This document shows positions 23,842-32,231 of a stretch of 32,231 bases of DNA, one piece after another (the stretch's first letter is position 1; each line of letters starts with the position of its first letter). A model generated the notes under the pieces. That model was not told the origin of the DNA and ran no database searches. It saw only the letters and a list, made by a program, of their open reading frames with translations. Made by a program: the position numbers and the translations under genes. Source of the DNA: an uncultured Lachnospiraceae bacterium (lineage in GTDB: Bacteria; Bacillota; Clostridia; Lachnospirales; Lachnospiraceae); assembly GCA_944381475.1 (NCBI GenBank), contig CALWLH010000068.1, positions 1-32,231 on the forward strand, written 5' to 3'.

Positions 23842-25022
23842 GTTCCCTGCTCCATATGTACCTCCTGCACCCAATAGCCAAAGCTTCCGTTCTCACTTCC
23901 CCGTCTGGGACTTCCCAAAAATTCGTGAAAGCCAAACATTTCCGCCAGGTAATTGTCCATCTGGCTGTAGATGCCAGGTACTCCGATCATATATCGTTCT
24001 TCATATTCCTCTGTCTGGGCCGGCAGCCGCAGAAGGAGGATGTATCTGTATTGAAAAAAACCATGCAGCATAAAGCTGTTGTTCGCGATCTTCCAGTTTT
24101 CCTTGGGAAGCCTCCCGATGTCTCCCGGTCGGATCCGCAGCGCCCCGATCTGCCAGTTATAGGGAAAGGGGGTTACCTTGGGATAGAGCTTGCACATCCG
24201 CTCCCAGACGCTCTGTCTGTAAAGAGAATAGCTTTGCTGGGGTATTCTCTCATCCCGGCTTTCCCGGGCCGGGTCATCTGCTTCCTGGTTTTCCCGCCCA
24301 GCCGTCTCCTCCTGATGCGCCTGAAGTGCTGCCGCCGCTTCGGATGCTTCCTGTCCATGATCTTCTGCCTGGCTTTGCTGCATTTCTTCTGGCGCTGGGG
24401 ATACCTCCTCTGCTCCGGAATGCTCAGCAGCCTGTTCTGCGGAGGCCGGCACAGGCGCCTGATTCCAAGCCTCCCCGTCCATCGGGGACTGCTGCGCCTG
24501 GTTTTCATCCTGCTGTCCTTCTGTACTTGCTGCTGTATCCGGTACAGGACTTGGGGCTTGCGCCTCCTCCACGGAAGCGTCCTTCTCCCCCTGTCCTGCC
24601 ATTCGGATCCGCACCAGATCCGCCCTGCACCGGACAAAGCTTGACACCATAAAGGGCTCATTGTCCCAGACGGTACAAAAAACCGGGGTGTCTGCTTCTC
24701 CCATCACCATAACCCCTGCGATTTCCTCGAAGCGGCACTCCGGCTCTCCCTCTCCCGGACCATCCGCATATGTACTATACTGAAAGGTGCCTCTTCCCCC
24801 CCGCAGGACCAGGGTCCCCAGCCTTACTCCGATGCAGGAATCCATCTCCCGGTAAAAGGCATATACCGGTATCCGCTGATCCGGCTTTCTGACACCGTTC
24901 ACAGAGACTGTCAGGCGTTTCTGTCCTGCCCGAACCTCATAGCGCACAAACCCCGCATTCTTTTTGCGTTCATTTCCCTGATACTCATATAAATAAGAAA
25001 CAAAACGGACATATTCCGCCAT
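23838..25022 (-). CDS. DUF6128-like protein with long Gln/Glu/Ala-rich linker
   Basis: The 394-residue protein has three parts. The N-terminal domain (about 1-140) is beta-rich (AEYVRFVSYLYEYQGNERKKNAGF, RRGGRGTFQYS-type strands). Residues about 140-265 are a low-complexity linker rich in Q, E, A and P. The C-terminal domain (about 270-394) has LYPKVTPFPYNWQIGALRIRP, DIGRLPKENWKIANNSFMLHGF and RYMIGVPGIYSQMDNYLAEMF, a pattern I recall as DUF6128 of Clostridia; this is from memory. No membrane segment or signal is seen. GGGAGG precedes the ATG at 25022. Its stop overlaps the tadA start. A hairpin ATAAAGC-TTCC-GCTTTAT (25061-25078) lies in its leader. Confidence 0.68.
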   Translation of the reverse strand: MAEYVRFVSYLYEYQGNERKKNAGFVRYEVRAGQKRLTVSVNGVRKPDQRIPVYAFYREMDSCIGVRLGTLVLRGGRGTFQYSTYADGPGEGEPECRFEEIAGVMVMGEADTPVFCTVWDNEPFMVSSFVRCRADLVRIRMAGQGEKDASVEEAQAPSPVPDTAASTEGQQDENQAQQSPMDGEAWNQAPVPASAEQAAEHSGAEEVSPAPEEMQQSQAEDHGQEASEAAAALQAHQEETAGRENQEADDPARESRDERIPQQSYSLYRQSVWERMCKLYPKVTPFPYNWQIGALRIRPGDIGRLPKENWKIANNSFMLHGFFQYRYILLLRLPAQTEEYEERYMIGVPGIYSQMDNYLAEMFGFHEFLGSPRRGSENGSFGYWVQEVHMEQGT

Positions 25023-25060
25023 ACGAACCTCCCTTTGCATTTTAAGTTTTCCGCTCGTTT

Positions 25061-25078
25061 ATAAAGCTTCCGCTTTAT
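25061..25078. promoter_or_regulatory. Leader hairpin upstream of the DUF6128-like gene
   Basis: Perfect 7-bp stem ATAAAGC/GCTTTAT with a 4-base loop, about 40 bases ahead of the ATG. A weak TTGCCG-17-CATAAA arrangement on the minus strand lies just upstream. Role unknown. Confidence 0.4.
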
Positions 25079-25147
25079 GCGTACTACTAGTATATGCGGC
25101 AAAAAGAAGGTTTATGACCCATGTTTTTAAAAAATACCGTTCATCCT

Positions 25148-26056
25148 CTAATCTGCTTGCGTATCCGGAGATTTTTCTGTCCTTCCGATTTTTCCCAGAG
25201 CATCTGACAGCACCGCAAACTCCGCCAGCCCCAGAGTTTCCCCCCGAAGATCCGGCTTGAAGGACTGCTCCGCCAAGGCTGCCAGTACCTGCTCCTTTGT
25301 AAAGGACAGCTCCGGGGAATTGGCGATGGCGTTTACCAGAGTCTTTCTGCGCTGGGCAAAGCTGGCCCGGATGAGCCGAAACAAAAGATGCTCATCCTCC
25401 ACCTGCACCGGGGGCTTTTCAAATCTCTTCAGATGAATCACCGCGGAATCCACATTTGGCCTTGGCATGAAGCAGTTCTGGGGCACATTGGCCGCCAGAT
25501 AGGGTTCACAGTAATACTGTACCGCCAGGGACAAGGCTCCGTAATCCTTTGTCCCCGGCTCTGCCTGCATCCGGAGGGCCACCTCCCGCTGCACCATAAC
25601 CGTGATGCTCTCCACCGGCACATGCTTTTCAAGAAGTCCCATGATGATGGGCGTGGTGATATAATAGGGGAGATTTGCCACCACCTTGATGGGACGTCCG
25701 CCGTTATGGTCGTTGACAATCTCCTCCATATCCACCTTCATGATATCCTCGTTGAGCACTGTCACATTTTCATAAGCGGACAGGGTATCCTCCAGAATGG
25801 GGATCAGCTTGCTGTCGATCTCCACCGCCACCACCTCCCGGGCAGCCTCCGCCAGAAACTGGGTCATGGTTCCGATACCCGGACCAATCTCCAGAACGCA
25901 GTCCTCCTTTGTGACGTCTGCGCATCGGATAATTTTCTCCAGAACATGGGGGTCAATGAGAAAATTTTGTCCAAACTTTTTTGCAAACCGAAAATCATAT
26001 TTTTGAAGAATCTCAATGGTTTTTTTAGGATTCACCAGCTTCTCTTCATCATCCAT
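25148..26056 (-). CDS. ksgA: 16S rRNA (adenine1518-N6/adenine1519-N6)-dimethyltransferase
   Basis: RsmA/KsgA dimethylates two adenines in 16S rRNA helix 45 during small-subunit maturation. The 302-residue protein has the N-terminal KKFGQNFLIDPHVLEKI, the SAM-binding motif VLEIGPGIGTMTQFLAE, acidic end EIDSKLI, catalytic NLPYYITTPII, and FMPRPNVDSAVIHL downstream. The start at 26056 has GGAGG ahead and fits the family; the open frame extends into tatD but is not used. The gene is 13 bases after tatD, forming a trkA–trkH–tatD–ksgA run. Confidence 0.96.
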   Translation of the reverse strand: MDDEEKLVNPKKTIEILQKYDFRFAKKFGQNFLIDPHVLEKIIRCADVTKEDCVLEIGPGIGTMTQFLAEAAREVVAVEIDSKLIPILEDTLSAYENVTVLNEDIMKVDMEEIVNDHNGGRPIKVVANLPYYITTPIIMGLLEKHVPVESITVMVQREVALRMQAEPGTKDYGALSLAVQYYCEPYLAANVPQNCFMPRPNVDSAVIHLKRFEKPPVQVEDEHLLFRLIRASFAQRRKTLVNAIANSPELSFTKEQVLAALAEQSFKPDLRGETLGLAEFAVLSDALGKIGRTEKSPDTQAD

Positions 26057-26069
26057 ATTTTCCTCCAAT

Positions 26070-26867
26070 TTACTGCTTGCTGTGAGGGGCAAAGCTTCTG
26101 CCCTCCAGCCCATAGAGCCTTAGGGCATTATCCCAGGTAATTTTTTCCACCTCTTCCGGGGAAATCCCCTTTATTTTTGCCATCTCCTCCACCACATAGG
26201 AGAGGTACAGGGAGGAGTTTCTTTTTCCCCTGTAGGGGACAGGGGAAAGATAAGGACTGTCCGTCTCCAGCACCAGCTGCTCCATGGGAGCGTTTTTCAC
26301 AACCTCCCTCAGCTTCTGTCCATTTTTGAAGGTCAGAACGCCGCCGATTCCCAGGTAAAAACCCATTTTCAAGTATTCCCGGGCCATCTCCCAGGAGTAG
26401 GAGTAGCAGTGCATGACGCCCCCCGTCTCCCAGGCTTTCTCCTCCCGGATGATTTCAAAGGTATCCCGGGCCGCCTCCCGGCTGTGGATGATAACGGGCT
26501 TTCCCACATCCCGGGCCATCTGAAGCTGGCGCGCAAACCAGTTTTTCTGTACCTCCTTTTCGGACTTATTCCAGTAATAATCCAGGCCGATCTCCCCTAC
26601 AGCCACACATTTCGGATTTTTCGTCTGCTCATAAAGCCACCCCAGCTCTGCCTCATCCAGATCTCCCACATCATCCGGGTGTACCCCCACGGAGGCAAAC
26701 ATCCAGTCATATCCCTCTGCAAGAGCCAGGGAGCTCCTTGTGGAGGCCAGGCTTGCGGCCACATTCACCACCGCCCCCACGCCCCTCACAGGAAAGACGG
26801 CTAAAAGCTTTTCCCTGTCCTCGTCAAACTGTTCCGCATCGAAATGCGCATGGGTATCAAAAATCAT
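26070..26867 (-). CDS. tatD: TatD-family metal-dependent deoxyribonuclease
   Basis: The 265-residue amidohydrolase-fold enzyme has DTHAHFD at residues 4-10, GEIGLDYYW, IHSREAARDTF and the late ETDSPYLSP, which are the metal-binding motifs of TatD/YcfH-type 3'-to-5' DNases. Its role is DNA repair or quality control; some relatives act on tRNA ends. The start at 26867 is supported by AAGGAG and by the DTHAHFD motif; the frame opens much earlier, inside trkH. TatD next to ksgA is a common arrangement in Firmicutes. It lies 10 bases after trkH. Confidence 0.94.
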   Translation of the reverse strand: MIFDTHAHFDAEQFDEDREKLLAVFPVRGVGAVVNVAASLASTRSSLALAEGYDWMFASVGVHPDDVGDLDEAELGWLYEQTKNPKCVAVGEIGLDYYWNKSEKEVQKNWFARQLQMARDVGKPVIIHSREAARDTFEIIREEKAWETGGVMHCYSYSWEMAREYLKMGFYLGIGGVLTFKNGQKLREVVKNAPMEQLVLETDSPYLSPVPYRGKRNSSLYLSYVVEEMAKIKGISPEEVEKITWDNALRLYGLEGRSFAPHSKQ

Positions 26868-26877
26868 TCTCGTCTCC

Positions 26878-28317
26878 TTAAAATTTTTTCCAGGTCTTCC
26901 TGGAGAACAGCAGCAGCATGGGCATGATCTCCAGTCGGCCAGCCAGCATGTCAAAACAGAATACCAGCTTTGAAAAACCATTGTACATGGAGAAATCCCC
27001 CGTGGGACCTACCTGCCCCAGACCTATTCCGATATTGTTCATCATGGCGGTCACCGCCGAAAAATTAGTCACCAGATCCGGCCCGTCGGCCGTAATCAGC
27101 AGCAGGGAAACCACAAAAATCATACCATAGGCGGCAAAATACACGTTGAGGGAGCGAATCACCTCCGGGCGCACACTTTTTCCCTCCATCTTCACCGTCT
27201 CCACAGCACGGGGATGCAGGGACAGGATAATCTCCTTTTTGACGGTCTTAAACAGCAGCAATAATCTGGAGATCTTCATGCCGCCCCCGGTGCTGCCGGC
27301 ACAAGCGCCGCAGAACATGAGAAGCACCAGGATGGTCTGGGAGAGCAGAGGCCACTGACAGTAGTCCGTGGTAAAATACCCGGTGGAGGTGATCATGGAC
27401 ACCACGGATACCGCCGAGCGGTGGATAGCATAAAAAACCGTATCATATAAATGACGGGTATTCAGGGTGACAACCGCAGCTGCCAGGATCATCAGAATAA
27501 AATAGACCCGAACCTCCTCGTTGGCAACGGCCTGGCGCAGCCGCCCGGTCAGCATCAGGAAATACAGATTAAAATTGATTCCAAACAGAATCATAAATCC
27601 CGTGATTATACCCTGCTGCAGGATGGTGTAGCTGCTGATGCTGTCCTGCTTGATGAAAAAACCGCCCGTACCGGCAGTGCCCACCGCCAGATTCACCGCA
27701 TCAAAGAATGGCATCCGGGCAAGCAGCAGCGCCACCAGCTCCGCCCCGGTGAGGGCAATATATATTCCATACAAAATCTTGGCGGTGGACCGCACCTTGG
27801 GCACCAGACGGCTGACGGAGGGGCCCGGGCTTTCCGCCTTCATCAGGTTCATCTGGGAACCGCCGGCCAGAGGCAGCAGGCATAGGATAAACACCAGTAC
27901 TCCCATACCCCCGATCCAGTTGGTAAAGCTTCTCCAGAACAGCATACATTTGGGAAAAGCCTCCACATCCGTCAGCACCGTTGCGCTAGTGGTGGTAAAC
28001 CCGCTGACGGTTTCAAAAAAAGCGTCGATGGGGCTTGTGATACAGCCGCTGATCATAAAGGGCAGCGACCCCATGATACTTAATACCACCCAGCTTAAGG
28101 ACACCGTCACATATCCTTCCGCCGTATAGAACACATGATTTTTCGGCTTTTTTCTGGACAGGGGTATTCCTAGCGCAAGACATACTCCCATGGATATAAG
28201 AAAGCTGATGCCCTGATGCTCCTCATAATACCAAGCCACCAGAGCGGGCAGCAGCATAAACCCTGCTTCAAAGTTTAGTATCCATCCCATCAAAAATCGA
28301 ATAACCGAATAATTCAT
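26878..28317 (-). CDS. trkH: Trk/Ktr-type potassium uptake protein, membrane subunit
   Basis: The 479-residue membrane protein is the pore subunit of a TrkH-family K+ uptake system. Selectivity-filter-like segments of the four repeats are visible: SGFTTTSAT (105-113), GTAGTGGF (213-220), TSTGYFT (310-316) and MNNIGIGLG (426-434), each with its conserved glycine. About ten hydrophobic segments fit the family. It lies 97 bases after trkA, which encodes the gating RCK subunit. No ydaO (c-di-AMP) riboswitch was recognised in the gap, only a small TATCC/GGATA palindrome. Confidence 0.95.
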   Translation of the reverse strand: MNYSVIRFLMGWILNFEAGFMLLPALVAWYYEEHQGISFLISMGVCLALGIPLSRKKPKNHVFYTAEGYVTVSLSWVVLSIMGSLPFMISGCITSPIDAFFETVSGFTTTSATVLTDVEAFPKCMLFWRSFTNWIGGMGVLVFILCLLPLAGGSQMNLMKAESPGPSVSRLVPKVRSTAKILYGIYIALTGAELVALLLARMPFFDAVNLAVGTAGTGGFFIKQDSISSYTILQQGIITGFMILFGINFNLYFLMLTGRLRQAVANEEVRVYFILMILAAAVVTLNTRHLYDTVFYAIHRSAVSVVSMITSTGYFTTDYCQWPLLSQTILVLLMFCGACAGSTGGGMKISRLLLLFKTVKKEIILSLHPRAVETVKMEGKSVRPEVIRSLNVYFAAYGMIFVVSLLLITADGPDLVTNFSAVTAMMNNIGIGLGQVGPTGDFSMYNGFSKLVFCFDMLAGRLEIMPMLLLFSRKTWKKF

Positions 28318-28414
28318 AACCCACCTGTTTTTTCTTTTTTTGCGGAATCCTCCGTCTATCCTATAAGGATAAAAATACCTTCGCCATCAGGAGCACAATG
28401 AGACAAGCAGTGCT

Positions 28415-29770
28415 TCACTTTAAAATATCCCGGATGTCGTCGAGTCCGCTCTGGGAGGTTACCACAATCACCGCATCTTCCACCTGAATGCTGTCCTGTC
28501 CCCGGGGAATACGGATCTCTCCGCCCCGGATGATACAGCCGATCAGCAGATTTTTCCTCAGCTGCAGCTCCATGAGGGGCTTATCTGTCACTGCGGAATG
28601 CTCCCGCACGATGAACTCCAGGGCCTCTGCCTTGTTGCCAAGGATGTGGTACAGCCGTTCCACATTGCTGCCGATACTGTTCTGAAGAGCCCGCACATAC
28701 TGCAGGATCACATCCGCCGTGATATACTTGGGGTAGATGGTGCTGCCAATATCCAGACGGCTGAGCAGCTCCCGAAATTCAATTCTATTGACCTTCGTCA
28801 CCAGCTTCGCCCTGGAATTTTCCCTGGCATACAAGGACAATATCACATTTTCCTCGTCCACATTCGTGAGGGTCACCAGGGACTCGGTGCGGTCCAGCCC
28901 TTCCTCCGTCAGAAGATTTCTGTCCGTTCCGTCTCCGCAGATAATCCGGACCCCCTGGAGATGCTCGTTCAGATATTCGCAGCGCTTTTCGTCCTTCTCG
29001 ATCAGCTTTACATCAATCTTCATAGCCACTAAAAGCCTTGCCAGATACAGGGCGATCGTGCCGCCCCCCACGATAATGGTGTTTTTTACCTGATGGGTCT
29101 TTAAGCCTATGGTTTTAAAAAACCGCTGGGAATTTGCAGGGGTGGCCAGAATGGACACCATATCCCCGTTTCGCAGAATAAATTTCCCATCCGGTATGGT
29201 CACCTCGTCCCCCCGCTCCACGCCGCTGATCAGCACATTCGCCCTTAAGCGGTTGTCTATGTCCATGACGGAAACCCCATCCAAATTAAACTCCGGCAGG
29301 AGTTTAAACTTTAAAAGCTCCACTCTGCCCCCGGCAAAGGCTTCAATCTCCATGGCTGATGGAAAGCGCAGAACCTGGGAGATAACCCTGGCCGCCGCCA
29401 GCTCTGGATTGATGATCATGGATATGCCCATCTGCTCCTTGATAAATTTGATCTCATTGCTGTAAATGGGATTTCTCACCCGGGCGATGGTATGGCAGTG
29501 TCCCGCCCGCTTTGCGATCAGGCAGCACAGCAGATTTACCTCGTCATAACCCGTCACCGCGATGAGGATATCCGCCATGTCGATACCCGCTTCCTTCTGA
29601 ATCTGGATGCTGGCGCCGTTTCCCACAATCTGGATGGCGTCGATATCCTCCGTCAGATTATTCAGCCGTACCCTGGAGCTGTCCACCATGACAACATTGT
29701 GCTTTTCCTTTATAAGAAGCTGCGCCAGGGTGCGGCCAACCTTGCCGCAGCCGATAATGATAATATCCAT
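28415..29770 (-). CDS. trkA: Trk potassium uptake system NAD-binding subunit
   Basis: The 451-residue cytoplasmic protein has two RCK halves, each an NAD-binding Rossmann domain plus a TrkA_C domain. The first nucleotide motif is IIIIGCGKVGRTLAQLL from residue 3, the second IIVGGGTIALYLARLL from about 232. TrkA-type proteins gate TrkH in response to nucleotides; two RCK tandem repeats per chain is the TrkA layout, whereas KtrA has one. A TTGGAGGG ribosome site precedes the ATG. It is the first gene of the trkA–trkH–tatD–ksgA run. Confidence 0.95.
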   Translation of the reverse strand: MDIIIIGCGKVGRTLAQLLIKEKHNVVMVDSSRVRLNNLTEDIDAIQIVGNGASIQIQKEAGIDMADILIAVTGYDEVNLLCCLIAKRAGHCHTIARVRNPIYSNEIKFIKEQMGISMIINPELAAARVISQVLRFPSAMEIEAFAGGRVELLKFKLLPEFNLDGVSVMDIDNRLRANVLISGVERGDEVTIPDGKFILRNGDMVSILATPANSQRFFKTIGLKTHQVKNTIIVGGGTIALYLARLLVAMKIDVKLIEKDEKRCEYLNEHLQGVRIICGDGTDRNLLTEEGLDRTESLVTLTNVDEENVILSLYARENSRAKLVTKVNRIEFRELLSRLDIGSTIYPKYITADVILQYVRALQNSIGSNVERLYHILGNKAEALEFIVREHSAVTDKPLMELQLRKNLLIGCIIRGGEIRIPRGQDSIQVEDAVIVVTSQSGLDDIRDILK

Positions 29771-29847
29771 AAACCCTCCAAACAGATTTCTTTATCCCAA
29801 AGAGCCGGAGCCTATATCCCTTTCCCCCGCGTCATATACGTAAAGAC

Positions 29848-29908
29848 AGCCAGAAAGTCTGACGCGGCCCGCTGCTCTTGTTCACAGGCTTATTCACACT
29901 CTCTGGCT
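29848..29908. repeat. Long-loop inverted repeat between metG and trkA
   Basis: AGCCAGAAAGT (29848-29858) can pair with ACTCTCTGGCT (29898-29908), 11 bp with one mismatch or G·U, around a 39-base loop. It lies directly after metG on the minus strand and may be an RNA-processing or weak termination structure. The loop has no obvious T run after it. Confidence 0.4.
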
Positions 29909-29926
29909 ATCCGATTATTTATTTCT

Positions 29927-31909
29927 TTAGCAAATTTCCGCTCCGGCAGGCATGGGCTTTTCCGGAGTCATAAGAGCCAGATTTCCCTCCTGGTCCTCTG
30001 CGCACAGAAGCATTCCCTCGGAGACTACCCCCGCCAGAGTGGCAGGCTTCAGATTCACCAGAACCATCACCTTCTTGCCAACCATCTCCTCCGGCGTGTA
30101 GTGGGCCTTGATACCGGACACAATCTGTTTCACCTGATTCCCGATCTTTACCTGGGAGCAGAGAAGCTTTTTCGATTTTTTCACCGCCTCGCAGGAGATG
30201 ATCTCGCCCACGGCAAACTGAAGCTTGGAAAAATCCTCGTAGGCAATCTCCGGCTTGACCTCCAGCTGAATCTCCGCCTCTCCTGCGTCCTCGGTCCCGC
30301 TTTGACCGGCTTCCTTCTCTGCCTCAGCCTTCTGGGCCTCCTGCATGGCAGTTACCCGCTCCATCACCTCTTTAATATCCAGCCTTGCAAAGAGGATCTC
30401 TGGCTTTTCTGTCACATGGGTGCCGGAAACGTACTTTCCAAAGCGGTCCAGCCCCTCCATATCCCGGAGACTGGTGTGGAGCTGGGCGGCAATCTTCATG
30501 GCAGTGCTGGGCATAAAGGGCTCTAACAGGCTGGCGCCGATATTGATTCCTTCCACCAGATTATATAAAACCTCTGCCAGACGCTGCCGCTTGTCCGGTT
30601 CCTTGCCCAGAACCCAGGGCATGGTCTCATCAATATACTTATTGCATCTCTTAAAGATGGAGAATATCTCTGTAATGGCGTCCGCCACCCGCAGCTCCTC
30701 CATCTTTGCCTCTGTATTCTTTACAGCGTTCATCACAGCTGCCTTTAAATCCTCATCCACAGGCTCCGTCACGCCTGTGCGCTCCACCAGACCGCCGAAA
30801 TACTTATTGCTCATGCTGATGGTGCGGTTTACCAGGTTTCCCAGGGTATTGGCCAGATCGGAGTTCATACGCTCCACCATCAGCTCCCAGGTGATCACGC
30901 CGTCGCTCTCAAAGGGCATCTCGTGGAGAACAAAATAGCGCACCGCATCCACGCCAAAAAAGTCCACCAGGTCATCCGCGTAGATCACATTGCCCTTGGA
31001 CTTGCTCATCTTGCCGTCCCCCTGCAAAAGCCAGGGATGCCCGAATATCTGCTTGGGAAGGGGCAGATCCAGAGCCATCAGCATGATGGGCCAGTAAATG
31101 GTGTGGAAGCGCAGGATATCCTTGCCGATCAGATGCACATCCGCCGGCCAGTATTTCTCAAAGAGCGCCCCGCTGTTTCCGTCCACATCATATCCCAGTC
31201 CAGTGATGTAGTTGCTTAAGGCGTCAATCCACACATAAATCACATGCTTGGGGTCAAAATCCACAGGGATTCCCCAGGAAAAAGAGGTTCTGGACACGCA
31301 GAGATCCTGAAGGCCCTTTAACAGGAAATTGTTCATCATCTCGTTCTTTCTGGAAACGGGCTGGATAAACTCCGGATGTGCATGGATATGGTCAATGAGC
31401 CTCTGGGCATACTTGCTCATCTTAAAGAAATATGCCTCCTCCTTAGCAGGCTTTACCTCCCGTCCGCAGTCGGGGCATTTCCCGTCCACCAACTGGGATG
31501 CAGTCCAGAAGGATTCGCAGGGGGTGCAGTACATGCCCTCATACTCGCTCTTATAGATATCTCCCTTTGCGTAAAGCTTATGGAAGATCTTCTGAACCTG
31601 CTTCTCGTGGTCCTGGTCGGTGGTGCGGATAAACTTATCGTAGGAGGTGTCCATCAAATCCCAGATTCGTTTGATTTCTGCGGAAACCCCGTCCACGAAT
31701 TCCTTCGGGGTAATACCTGCCGCCGCGGCCTTCTCCTCAATCTTCTGTCCGTGTTCGTCGGTACCGGTCTGGAAAAATACATCATAACCCTGCATTCGCT
31801 TGAACCTGGCGATACTGTCCGCCAGCACGATCTCGTAGGTGTTTCCGATGTGAGGCTTTCCCGATGTGTAGGCAATAGCCGTGGTAATGTAATAGGGTTT
31901 TTTACTCAT
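29927..31909 (-). CDS. metG: Methionyl-tRNA synthetase
   Basis: MetRS charges tRNA-Met with methionine. The 660-residue product has the class I signature GKPHIGN at 18-23 (the HIGH motif reads HIGN), FFQTGTDEHG, a zinc-type CxxC pair (CTPCESFW and CPDCGREV), and DGKMSKSKGN for KMSKS. The C-terminal ~100 residues (about 560-660) are the tRNA-binding OB-fold domain seen in many bacterial MetRSs. The start at 31909 is chosen from AAAGGAA just upstream and the family's N-terminus; the frame opens earlier through the structured leader. I found no T-box sequence (T-G-G-N-A-C-C-G-C-G type) in the 320 bases upstream. Confidence 0.96.
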   Translation of the reverse strand: MSKKPYYITTAIAYTSGKPHIGNTYEIVLADSIARFKRMQGYDVFFQTGTDEHGQKIEEKAAAAGITPKEFVDGVSAEIKRIWDLMDTSYDKFIRTTDQDHEKQVQKIFHKLYAKGDIYKSEYEGMYCTPCESFWTASQLVDGKCPDCGREVKPAKEEAYFFKMSKYAQRLIDHIHAHPEFIQPVSRKNEMMNNFLLKGLQDLCVSRTSFSWGIPVDFDPKHVIYVWIDALSNYITGLGYDVDGNSGALFEKYWPADVHLIGKDILRFHTIYWPIMLMALDLPLPKQIFGHPWLLQGDGKMSKSKGNVIYADDLVDFFGVDAVRYFVLHEMPFESDGVITWELMVERMNSDLANTLGNLVNRTISMSNKYFGGLVERTGVTEPVDEDLKAAVMNAVKNTEAKMEELRVADAITEIFSIFKRCNKYIDETMPWVLGKEPDKRQRLAEVLYNLVEGINIGASLLEPFMPSTAMKIAAQLHTSLRDMEGLDRFGKYVSGTHVTEKPEILFARLDIKEVMERVTAMQEAQKAEAEKEAGQSGTEDAGEAEIQLEVKPEIAYEDFSKLQFAVGEIISCEAVKKSKKLLCSQVKIGNQVKQIVSGIKAHYTPEEMVGKKVMVLVNLKPATLAGVVSEGMLLCAEDQEGNLALMTPEKPMPAGAEIC

Positions 31910-32231
31910 GATGCAGTTCCTTTCTTTTCGTTTATGCCCTATGGGTAGGCATGTTTTTCTGATAATGTGATGGTCAAAAGGTATTTTAACCCTGATATCG
32001 GGTAGAGGCACGCCCGCTAAAGCGGACCTGCCAAGTCGCATTCGCCAATAAAATGCTTCGCATGGGCGAATGCTCACGGATTGCTCCGTGCTAAAGCACT
32101 CTCACAAGTCTCCGCTCCGCTCCGGTCGGCGCTAACCAGGCGCCACTGGCGCCTAGCGCCCTAAAACAGCGGGGATTCGCTCATTTTTCTGCGAAAAATG
32201 GCTACTTTTCGCTGTTTTGTGGGTCCCAAAG
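31910..32231. repeat. Leader of metG packed with nested hairpins (no gene)
   Basis: No protein gene is seen in the 322 bases to the right edge. The segment holds at least seven perfect or near-perfect hairpins: CCGC-TAAA-GCGG (32014-32025); GCATTCGCC/GGCGAATGC (32038-32046, 32065-32073) with ATGC-TTC-GCAT inside (32053-32063); CACGGA-TTGC-TCCGTG (32075-32090); GTGC-TAAA-GCAC (32088-32099); GGCGCT/AGCGCC enclosing AGGCGCC-ACT-GGCGCCT (32128-32160); AAAACAGCG/CGCTGTTTT (32163-32171, 32210-32218) enclosing CATTTTTC-TGC-GAAAAATG (32182-32200). A smaller ATGCC/GGCAT hairpin (31934-31952) precedes the metG ribosome site. It may be a dispersed repeat, a regulatory RNA or several tandem terminators. 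Confidence 0.6.

Noticed and set aside
28318-29926. c-di-AMP (ydaO-type) riboswitch ahead of the trk genes
   Set aside because: Often present before potassium-uptake genes, but I could not find its conserved core in either gap.
31910-32231. T-box leader for metG
   Set aside because: The conserved T-box sequence and specifier-stem layout were not found on the minus strand.
1-32231. CRISPR array, prophage, insertion sequence, rRNA or tRNA genes
   Set aside because: No regularly spaced repeats, transposase, integrase or phage genes were found and no cloverleaf was recognised by eye.

Overview
The window looks like chromosomal backbone DNA of a GC-rich, spore-forming Clostridia, most likely a member of the Lachnospiraceae. 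The pointers are the spore genes yyaC and spmB, the rex–nnr–alr–mazF order, Gram-positive ribosome binding sites (GGAGG cores), and several membrane proteins of types I associate with that family (DUF5711-like, DUF6128-like, a LysM protein with an MPN-like head). I see no prophage, insertion sequence, CRISPR array, rRNA or tRNA gene.

Most genes run on the minus strand. From right to left: metG (preceded by a very palindrome-rich leader at 31910-32231); the potassium-uptake and RNA-processing run trkA, trkH, tatD, ksgA; a DUF6128-like protein translationally coupled to tadA; spmB; a coiled-coil protein preceded by a hairpin element between 10-bp direct repeats; a secreted, C-terminally anchored protein with an E/T-rich stalk; the tight unit rex, nnr, alr, mazF; a CorC/HlyC-type CBS protein and yebC; a two-membrane-segment coiled-coil protein; an MPN-like/LysM membrane protein; a DUF5711-like propeller protein followed by galE and glcK; two small or coiled-coil membrane proteins; a CBS/DRTGG-regulated pyrophosphatase; a flavin reductase; a shikimate-kinase-like protein; murA; and the 5' part of metK, cut by the left edge. 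Three short plus-strand units interrupt this: a HAD phosphatase, yyaC, and an HD hydrolase with an 89-aa partner.

Functionally the window is dominated by cell-wall and precursor supply (murA, alr, galE, glcK), redox and cofactor upkeep (rex, nnr), RNA and translation upkeep (metG, ksgA, tadA, yebC, mazF), potassium uptake and sporulation. Many starts were moved inward from the longest open frame because a Shine-Dalgarno sequence and family homology agree on an internal codon. metK appears to start with TTG.

The most unusual material is not the housekeeping genes. It is (i) the dense nested hairpins upstream of metG, (ii) a 71-bp hairpin cassette between two copies of ATTATACCAT, (iii) twin GGTAT/ATACC palindromes lying on the -10 and -35 of a coiled-coil gene, (iv) a putative pseudoknot-forming stretch upstream of the CorC-like gene, and (v) a predicted catalytically dead MPN-like domain joined through a membrane segment to an extracellular LysM domain. 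None is proven here; each finding names a test.
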